A stretch of DNA of 55,724 nt. It comes from [Mycobacterium] zoologicum. GTDB lineage: Bacteria; Actinomycetota; Actinomycetes; Mycobacteriales; Mycobacteriaceae. Numbering within the stretch: position 1 is the stretch's first letter; each line of letters begins with the position of its first letter. Below are positions 48,633 to 55,724 of the stretch, in pieces. The notes beneath the pieces are model-generated. The model was given only the letters and a program-made list of their open reading frames with translations, was not told the origin of the DNA and made no database searches. Location: NCBI RefSeq assembly GCF_020172665.1, contig NZ_CP083985.1:1405067-1460790 (forward strand), in the 5' to 3' direction. Both the position numbers and the translations under genes were made by a program.

Positions 48633-50282
48633 ATGGCAGAGTTGACAATCTCCTCTGACGACATTCAGGGGGCGATCGAGGAGTACGTGAGCTCCTTCAG
48701 CGCCGACACCGCGCGCGAGGAGGTCGGCACCGTCATCGACGCCGGCGACGGCATCGCACACGTCGAGGGCCTGCCTTCGGTGATGACCCAGGAGCTCCTC
48801 GAGTTCCCCGGCGGGGTGCTGGGCGTGGCGCTGAACCTCGACGAGCACAACGTCGGTGCGGTGATCCTGGGCAACTTCGAGAACATCGAAGAGGGCCAGC
48901 AGGTCAAGCGGACCGGTGAGGTCCTCTCGGTGCCGGTCGGCGACGGCTTCCTGGGCCGCGTGGTCAACCCGCTCGGCCAGCCGATCGACGCCCGCGGCGA
49001 GATCGAGGCCGAGACCCGTCGTCCGCTGGAGATGCAGGCCCCCTCGGTGGTCCAGCGTCAGAGCGTGTCCGAGCCGCTGCAGACCGGTATCAAGGCCGTC
49101 GACGCCATGACCCCGATCGGTCGCGGTCAGCGCCAGCTCGTCATCGGCGACCGCAAGACCGGCAAGACCGCGCTGTGCGTGGACACCATCCTCAACCAGC
49201 GCAAGAACTGGGAGACCGGGGACCCGAACCAGCAGGTCCGCTGCGTCTACGTCGCGATCGGCCAGAAGGGCACCACCATCGCCAGTGTGCGGCGCGCGCT
49301 GGAAGAGGGCGGCGCCATGGACTACACCACGATCGTCGCGGCGCCGGCTTCGGACTCCGCCGGCTTCAAGTGGCTGGCCCCCTACACCGGCTCGGCGATC
49401 GCCCAGCACTGGATGTACTCGGGCAAGCACGTGCTGATCGTGTTCGACGACCTGACCAAGCAGGCCGAGGCCTACCGCGCCATCTCGCTGCTGCTGCGCC
49501 GCCCGCCGGGCCGCGAGGCCTACCCGGGTGACGTGTTCTACCTGCACTCCCGGCTGCTGGAGCGCTGCGCGAAGCTCTCCGACGAGCTCGGTGGTGGTTC
49601 GCTGACCGGTCTGCCGATCATCGAGACCAAGGCCAACGACATCTCGGCCTACATCCCGACCAACGTCATCTCGATCACCGACGGCCAGTGCTTCCTGGAG
49701 AGCGACCTGTTCAACCAGGGTGTGCGTCCGGCCATCAACGTCGGTGTGTCGGTGTCCCGTGTCGGTGGCGCCGCCCAGATCAAGGCCATGAAAGAGGTGG
49801 CCGGCTCGCTGCGTCTGGACCTGTCGCAGTACCGCGAGCTGGAGGCGTTCGCCGCCTTCGCCTCCGACCTGGACGCCACCAGCAAGGCCCAGCTGGAGCG
49901 CGGTGCGCGCCTGGTTGAGCTGCTCAAGCAGCCGCAGTACGCGCCGATGGCCGTCGAGGAGCAGGTGATCTCGATCTTCCTCGGCACCGAAGGCCACCTG
50001 GACTCGGTTCCGGTCGAGGACGTCGGCCGCTTCGAGACCGAGCTGCTGGACCACATCAAGGCTTCCGAGGGCGACATCCTGACCGGGATCCGCGAGTCGA
50101 AGAAGTTGTCCGATGAGGCCAGCGAGAAGCTGGTGTCGGTGATCAACCAGTTCAAGAAGGGTTTCGCCGCCACCGACGGCAGCTCAGTGGTGCCTGACGA
50201 GCGCGTCGAGGCGCTCGACGAAGACAAGCTCGGCAAGGAAGCGGTGCAGGTCCGCAAGGCCGCGCCGGCGAAGAAGAAGTAA
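48633..50282 (+). CDS. atpA: ATP synthase subunit alpha
   Basis: A 549-aa non-catalytic nucleotide-binding subunit. P-loop [10 protein letters not shown] near residue 175, and [11 protein letters not shown] later. The C-terminal extension of about 35 residues (ending [11 protein letters not shown]) is the mycobacterial feature known to suppress ATP hydrolysis. Equivalent to Rv1308. Confidence 0.97.
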   Translation: MAELTISSDDIQGAIEEYVSSFSADTAREEVGTVIDAGDGIAHVEGLPSVMTQELLEFPGGVLGVALNLDEHNVGAVILGNFENIEEGQQVKRTGEVLSVPVGDGFLGRVVNPLGQPIDARGEIEAETRRPLEMQAPSVVQRQSVSEPLQTGIKAVDAMTPIGRGQRQLVIGDRKTGKTALCVDTILNQRKNWETGDPNQQVRCVYVAIGQKGTTIASVRRALEEGGAMDYTTIVAAPASDSAGFKWLAPYTGSAIAQHWMYSGKHVLIVFDDLTKQAEAYRAISLLLRRPPGREAYPGDVFYLHSRLLERCAKLSDELGGGSLTGLPIIETKANDISAYIPTNVISITDGQCFLESDLFNQGVRPAINVGVSVSRVGGAAQIKAMKEVAGSLRLDLSQYRELEAFAAFASDLDATSKAQLERGARLVELLKQPQYAPMAVEEQVISIFLGTEGHLDSVPVEDVGRFETELLDHIKASEGDILTGIRESKKLSDEASEKLVSVINQFKKGFAATDGSSVVPDERVEALDEDKLGKEAVQVRKAAPAKKK

Positions 50283-50289
50283 CCCCGCT

Positions 50290-51210
50290 ATGGCAGCCAC
50301 ACTTCGGGAACTACGCGGGCGCATCCGCTCCGCCGGGTCGATCAAGAAGATCACCAAGGCCCAGGAGCTGATCGCCACCTCGCGTATCGGCCGGGCGCAG
50401 GCCCGACTCGAAACGGCGCGGCCGTACGCCGACGAGATCACCCGGATGCTCACGACCCTGGCCGCCGAGGCGGCCCTGGATCACCCGCTGCTGGTCGAGC
50501 GTGACCAGCCGCAGCGGGCGGGCGTGCTGGTGGTGTCGAGCGACCGCGGGCTGTGTGGCGGGTACAACGCCAATGTCTTCCGGCGGGCCGAGGAGCTGTT
50601 CTCGTTGCTGCGCTCGGAGGGCAAGGAGCCGGTGCTCTACGTCGTTGGCCGAAAGGCGCTGGCGTACTACACCTTCCGGCACTGGGCGGTCACCGACTCA
50701 TGGACCGGTTTCTCCGAGCAGCCGACCTATGACAACGCCGCCGAGATCGCCTCGACGCTGGTGGAGGCATTCCTGGCCGGTGTCGACGACGAGGGCACCC
50801 ACCCGGGAGCCGACGGCGTGCTCGGTGTGGACGAGCTGCACATCGTCTCCACCGACTTCCGTTCGATGCTGTCGCAGTCGGCCGAGGCCCGGCGCATCGC
50901 GCCGATGCTGGTCGAGTACGTCGGCGAGGAGACCGGTCCCAGGACCCTGTACTCCTTCGAGCCGGACGCCACCACGCTGTTCGACTCGTTGCTGCCGCGG
51001 TACCTGACCACCCGCGTGTATGCGGCGCTGCTCGACTCGGCGGCTTCTGAGCTGGCGTCTCGCCAGCGCGCGATGAAGTCGGCGACCGACAACGCCGACG
51101 ACTTGATCAAGGCGCTGACGCTCGAGGCCAACCGCGAGCGCCAGGCCCAGATCACCCAGGAAATCAGCGAAATCGTCGGCGGCGCGAACGCGCTCGCCGA
51201 CGCCCGGTAA
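50290..51210 (+). CDS. atpG: ATP synthase subunit gamma
   Basis: A 306-aa rotor subunit, N- and C-terminal helices ([41 protein letters not shown], quoted in part). It includes the mycobacterial extra loop ([18 protein letters not shown], about 160-180) that influences coupling. Equivalent to Rv1309. Confidence 0.96.
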   Translation: MAATLRELRGRIRSAGSIKKITKAQELIATSRIGRAQARLETARPYADEITRMLTTLAAEAALDHPLLVERDQPQRAGVLVVSSDRGLCGGYNANVFRRAEELFSLLRSEGKEPVLYVVGRKALAYYTFRHWAVTDSWTGFSEQPTYDNAAEIASTLVEAFLAGVDDEGTHPGADGVLGVDELHIVSTDFRSMLSQSAEARRIAPMLVEYVGEETGPRTLYSFEPDATTLFDSLLPRYLTTRVYAALLDSAASELASRQRAMKSATDNADDLIKALTLEANRERQAQITQEISEIVGGANALADAR

Positions 51211-51230
51211 GCCACCCCGCTAAGCACTAG

Positions 51231-52676
<1,446 letters not shown>

Positions 52677-52710
52677 TCCGGATCCTTACTGCGGTGAAAG
52701 GCGGTGGGTA

Positions 52711-53076
52711 ATGGCCGAGATTGACGTCGACATCGTTGCCGTCGACCGCAAGGTGTGGTCGGGCAGGGCGACGTTCATCTTCACCCGAACCACGGTGGGG
52801 GAGATCGGGATCTACCCGCGGCACATCCCGTTGGTCGCCGAGCTGGTCGACGACGCGATGGTGCGGGTGGACCGCGTGGACGAGGGCGAGCTGCGGCTTG
52901 CCGTACACGGTGGTTTCCTGTCGGTGACCGAGGAGGGTGTCAGCATCCTGGCCGAATCCGTCGACTTCACCACGGAGATCGACGAGGCATCCGCGCGGCA
53001 CGAGGCGCAGTCCGCCGACCCCAAGATGGCCGCTCGGGGCCGGGCCCGGCTGCGCGCCCTGGGTGTGATCGACTAG
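52711..53076 (+). CDS. atpC: ATP synthase subunit epsilon
   Basis: A 121-aa subunit: N-terminal beta sandwich (about 1-85) and short C-terminal helices. The 121-residue length equals that of M. tuberculosis Rv1311. ATG at 52711 follows AAAGGCGG. Last gene of the atp operon proper. Confidence 0.95.
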   Translation: MAEIDVDIVAVDRKVWSGRATFIFTRTTVGEIGIYPRHIPLVAELVDDAMVRVDRVDEGELRLAVHGGFLSVTEEGVSILAESVDFTTEIDEASARHEAQSADPKMAARGRARLRALGVID

Positions 53077-53089
53077 CAGGCATGAGTCG

Positions 53090-53533
53090 ATGAGCACGGT
53101 CATGATCTGGATGGTCGTGCTCATCGCCGTCCTGCTGGCTGCCGTTGCGGCACTGAGCTATCGGCTCTGGAAGCTGCGTCAGGGCGGAACCGCGGCGATC
53201 ATGCGTGACCTGCCGGCCGTCGGCGGACACGGCTGGCGTCATGGTGTGGTGCGTTATCGCGGCGGTGAAGCCGCGTTCTACCGGCTCTCCAGTGTCCGGT
53301 TGTGGCCGGACCGGCGCCTGGGCCGCCGCGGCGTGGACGTGGTGGCGCGGCGTGCCCCGCGCGGTGACGAGTTCGACATCATGACCGACGAGCTCGTGAT
53401 CCTGGAGCTACGGGACACCACCCAGGATCGCCGCGCCGGATTCGAGATCGCCCTGGACCGGGGTGCCCGCACCGCATTCCTGTCCTGGCTGGAGGCGCGA
53501 CCGTCGCCGCGAGCTCGCAGACAGAGCTTCTGA
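53090..53533 (+). CDS. DUF2550 family membrane-anchored protein
   Basis: A 147-aa protein with an N-terminal membrane helix (VMIWMVVLIAVLLAAVAAL) and a soluble part rich in Arg and beta strands (GWRHGVVRYRGGEAAFYRL, LVILELRDTTQDRRAGFE). It follows atpC by 13 bp in all mycobacteria I know, equivalent to Rv1312. Function unknown. Confidence 0.88.
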   Translation: MSTVMIWMVVLIAVLLAAVAALSYRLWKLRQGGTAAIMRDLPAVGGHGWRHGVVRYRGGEAAFYRLSSVRLWPDRRLGRRGVDVVARRAPRGDEFDIMTDELVILELRDTTQDRRAGFEIALDRGARTAFLSWLEARPSPRARRQSF

Positions 53534-53557
53534 CCGCTCGAAATCCGCTGTCGCGAA

Positions 53558-54148
53558 CTATTTTTCGGGACGGTCGGTGCGATCGCCACCAGGCTGCCAG
53601 AGCACGTCGCCGTCGGCGTTGGCCACGCGGCAGAGCACGAACATCAAGTCCGACAACCGATTCAGGTACTTCGCCGGCAGCACCGACACCGCGTCGCCGT
53701 GTGCTTCGACGGCCGCCCACGCGGATCTCTCCGCGCGCCGAGCCGCGGTGCGAGCCACATGCAGCAGCGCCGACAGGGGCGAACCACCCGGCAGGATGAA
53801 CGAGTTCAGCGGGGCGAGCTGCTCGTTGTATTCGTCACACCAGGTCTCGACCCGGTCGATGTAGTCCTGGGTGATGCGCAGCGGCGGGTACTTCGGGTCT
53901 TCGACCACCGGCGTCGCCAGATCCGCTCCGGTGTCGAACAGATCGTTCTGGATGCGCAGCAGTGTCTCAGTGATGGCGGCGTCGGGACTGCCCAGCGCCA
54001 TCGCCACACCGATCGCAGCGTTGGCCTCCTCGACGTCGGCGTAGGCCACCAGCCGGGGATCGGTCTTGGGCACCCGGGAGAAGTCGCTCAATCCGGTGGT
54101 GCCGTCGTCGCCGGTGCGGGTGTAGACGCGGGTGATGTGCACTGCCAT
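53558..54148 (-). CDS. ATP:cob(I)alamin adenosyltransferase (PduO type)
   Basis: A 196-aa trimeric enzyme that adenosylates cob(I)alamin to make coenzyme B12. The ATP-binding N-terminal motif [17 protein letters not shown] is at residues 10-26, and the conserved C-terminal helix [15 protein letters not shown] is complete. Transcribed toward the DUF2550 gene and divergent from murA. Equivalent to Rv1314c. Confidence 0.94.
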   Translation of the reverse strand: MAVHITRVYTRTGDDGTTGLSDFSRVPKTDPRLVAYADVEEANAAIGVAMALGSPDAAITETLLRIQNDLFDTGADLATPVVEDPKYPPLRITQDYIDRVETWCDEYNEQLAPLNSFILPGGSPLSALLHVARTAARRAERSAWAAVEAHGDAVSVLPAKYLNRLSDLMFVLCRVANADGDVLWQPGGDRTDRPEK

Positions 54149-54211
54149 GGCTCAAACCGTACCGGGGTGGCATGAGGTCACGATTATTCGGGATAGCGGT
54201 GCAGACCTCAT

Positions 54212-54224
54212 TACACTGACGCGA
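54212..54224 (+). promoter_or_regulatory. Leaderless promoter of murA
   Basis: -10 TACACT (54212-54217) ends 7 nt before the GTG at 54225. No ribosome site precedes that GTG. This spacing predicts transcription starting at the start codon. Confidence 0.5.
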
Positions 54225-55478
54225 GTGGGTGAGCGTTTCGTGGTTGTCGGCGGCAATCGGTTGTCCGGCGAAGTGGCTGTCGGTGGAGCCAAGAACAGTG
54301 TCCTGAAGCTGATGGCAGCGACCCTGTTGGCGGAGGGCACCAGCACCATCACCAACTGCCCCGACATCCTCGATGTGCCGTTGATGGCCGAGGTGCTGCG
54401 CGGCCTGGGCGCCACCGTCGAGCTAGACGGAACCACGGTCCGAATCACCTCACCGGAGGAACCCAAATACGACGCCGACTTCGCCGCGGTGCGCCAGTTC
54501 CGCGCGTCGGTGTGCGTGCTCGGGCCACTGGTGGGCCGGTGTCTGCGCGCGAAGGTCGCTCTGCCCGGCGGCGATGCGATCGGGTCGCGGCCACTGGACA
54601 TGCACCAGGCCGGCCTGCGTCAACTGGGCGCCACCTGCAATATCGAGCACGGTTGCGTCGTCGCGCACGCCGATGCCCTGCGGGGTGCGGAGATTCAGCT
54701 GGAGTTCCCCTCGGTGGGTGCCACCGAGAACATCCTGATGGCGGCGGTGCTGGCCGAGGGTGTCACCACGATTCACAACGCGGCACGCGAACCCGACATC
54801 GCCGACCTGTGCACGATGCTCAATCAGATGGGTGCCCAGATCGAAGGTGCCGGCTCGCCGACGCTGAAGATCACCGGGGTGCCGCGGCTGTACCCGACCG
54901 AACACGAGGTCATCGGCGACCGGATCGTCGCGGCGACCTGGGCCATCGCGGCGGTGATGACCCGCGGCGACATCTCGGTCACCGGCGTCGACCCGGCGCA
55001 CCTGCAGCTGGTGCTGCACAAACTGCACGCGGCGGGGGCGACGGTCACCCAGTCCGACAACGGCTTCCGCGTCGTGCAGTACGACCGACCCAAGGCCGTC
55101 AACGTCGCCACCCTGCCGTTCCCGGGATTCCCCACCGACCTGCAGCCGATGGCGATCGGCCTGGCTGCGATCGCCGACGGTACGTCGATGATCACCGAGA
55201 ACATCTTCGAAGCGCGGTTTAGGTTCGTCGAGGAGATGATCCGCCTGGGCGCCGATGCCCGCACCGACGGACACCATGCCGTGGTGCGCGGTCTGCCCCA
55301 GCTCTCCAGCGCTCCGGTGTGGGCCTCCGACATCCGGGCCGGCGCCGGCCTGGTCCTTGCGGGCCTGGTCGCAGACGGTGAGACCGAGGTTCACGACGTC
55401 TATCACATCGATCGCGGGTACCCGTTGTTCGTGGAATACCTGGCCGGTTTGGGCGCCGAAATCGAGCGTGTAGGATAG
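54225..55478 (+). CDS. murA: UDP-N-acetylglucosamine 1-carboxyvinyltransferase
   Basis: A 417-aa enoylpyruvyl transferase for the first committed step of peptidoglycan synthesis. Start GTG 54225 ([10 protein letters not shown]) matches other mycobacterial MurA and the -10 spacing; the open frame extends upstream but is not needed. Motifs: [37 protein letters not shown] and [13 protein letters not shown]. The residue at the E. coli Cys115 position is Asp117 ([12 protein letters not shown]), which makes the enzyme insensitive to fosfomycin. It leads into the rrn operon, as in other mycobacteria. Equivalent to Rv1315. Confidence 0.96.
   Translation: MGERFVVVGGNRLSGEVAVGGAKNSVLKLMAATLLAEGTSTITNCPDILDVPLMAEVLRGLGATVELDGTTVRITSPEEPKYDADFAAVRQFRASVCVLGPLVGRCLRAKVALPGGDAIGSRPLDMHQAGLRQLGATCNIEHGCVVAHADALRGAEIQLEFPSVGATENILMAAVLAEGVTTIHNAAREPDIADLCTMLNQMGAQIEGAGSPTLKITGVPRLYPTEHEVIGDRIVAATWAIAAVMTRGDISVTGVDPAHLQLVLHKLHAAGATVTQSDNGFRVVQYDRPKAVNVATLPFPGFPTDLQPMAIGLAAIADGTSMITENIFEARFRFVEEMIRLGADARTDGHHAVVRGLPQLSSAPVWASDIRAGAGLVLAGLVADGETEVHDVYHIDRGYPLFVEYLAGLGAEIERVG
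55449..55476 (+). promoter_or_regulatory. Possible upstream rrn promoter within murA end
   Basis: TTGGGC (55449-55454) and TAGGAT (55471-55476) are 16 bp apart, over the last codons of murA. Mycobacterial rrnA operons often have an extra promoter near here. Weak evidence. Confidence 0.3.
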
Positions 55479-55549
55479 GACGAGCCGGCGCACCCCAGTG
55501 GAGCGACGAGCAGTCTGGAAGACCTTCCGGTAGCCCCGAAAACTCGGAG

Positions 55550-55578
55550 TTGACGCAGCTTCTGCTGTGGAGTAGAGT
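55550..55578 (+). promoter_or_regulatory. rRNA operon promoter
   Basis: -35 TTGACG (55550-55555) and -10 TAGAGT (55573-55578) with a 17-bp spacer, starting transcription near 55585. It is 71 bp after the murA stop and directly ahead of the pre-16S leader, corresponding to the conserved mycobacterial PCL1-type promoter. Confidence 0.75.
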
Positions 55579-55584
55579 GGCGGG

Positions 55585-55724
55585 GTTGCCTGAAACCGGG
55601 CGTGTTGTTTGAGAACTCAATAGTGTGTTTGGTGGTTTTTGTTTGTTGTTGTTTGGCCACATTCTTGACGCCCCGTGTTGGGGGTGTGGTTTTTGTTTTT
55701 GTCGGTTTTTCGGAACTGATGTTT
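55585..55724 (+). other. Pre-16S rRNA leader (5' part, continues past the window)
   Basis: The transcribed leader shows a boxB-like small hairpin (GGTT...AACC, 55584-55597), then TGTTGTTTGAGAACTCAA (55603-55620), the conserved mycobacterial antitermination element around boxA. T/G-rich sequence follows, then a stem with arms 55657-55661 and 55685-55689 and an inner CCCC/GGGG, part of the processing region. The 16S gene itself begins beyond 55724. Confidence 0.8.

Overview
The window is a GC-rich mycobacterial chromosome segment. The evidence is the gene order argS-lysA-hom-thrC-thrB-rho-rpmE-prfA-prmC-(Sua5)-wecA-atpIBEFHAGDC-(DUF2550)-pduO-murA-rrn, the fused atpF/delta gene, the C-terminal extension of AtpA, the Asp117 form of MurA and a typical mycobacterial pre-16S leader at the right edge. 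From about 10.9 kb rightwards it is collinear with the M. tuberculosis Rv1276c-Rv1315 block, with local replacements. I do not assign a species.

Region 1 (1-10.9 kb) is accessory. It holds an AAA-ATPase plus subtilisin pair matching the IetAS anti-phage/plasmid-stability system, a PAPS sulfotransferase diverging from a fatty-acyl-AMP ligase (FAAL), a tRNA-Lys(CTT) 3' fragment that looks like an attachment-site scar, a large membrane protein, a MazEF pair with a likely leaderless mRNA, a broken vapC, and a MarR regulator. The scar orientation predicts that the FAAL, sulfotransferase and IetAS genes lie inside an integrated element whose other end (intact tRNA-Lys plus perhaps an integrase) is left of the window.

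Region 2 (10.9-16.1 kb) has a SixA-like phosphatase, a YhaO/YhaN (SbcDC-like) nuclease-ATPase pair, and a putative toxin-antitoxin-like unit. That unit has toxin first, HTH protein second, a 41-codon ORF third and two tandem GTCAA-N7-TTGAC operators. It sits where M. tuberculosis carries Rv1279.

Region 3 (16.1-26.4 kb) has the oppBCDA peptide importer facing a sulfate-assimilation unit: beta-carbonic anhydrase, cysD, cysNC, cysQ and an Rrf2 regulator. CysDNC makes PAPS and CysQ removes PAP, which would serve sulfotransferases such as the one at 3.9 kb. Three copies of a dispersed palindromic repeat sit in the intergenic gaps.

Region 4 (26.4-32 kb) holds two F420-type LLM oxidoreductases, a VOC protein, a secreted DUF4185/GH183 candidate arabinan hydrolase, a Fic AMPylator with a four-site operator, a small secreted DUF732 protein and tRNA-Arg(CCG).

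Region 5 (32.2-55.7 kb) is core: argS and lysine/threonine biosynthesis, transcription termination and translation release, tRNA t6A and cell-wall lipid-carrier steps, ATP synthase, corrinoid adenosylation, murA, and the rrn promoter and leader. The 16S gene starts just beyond the window.
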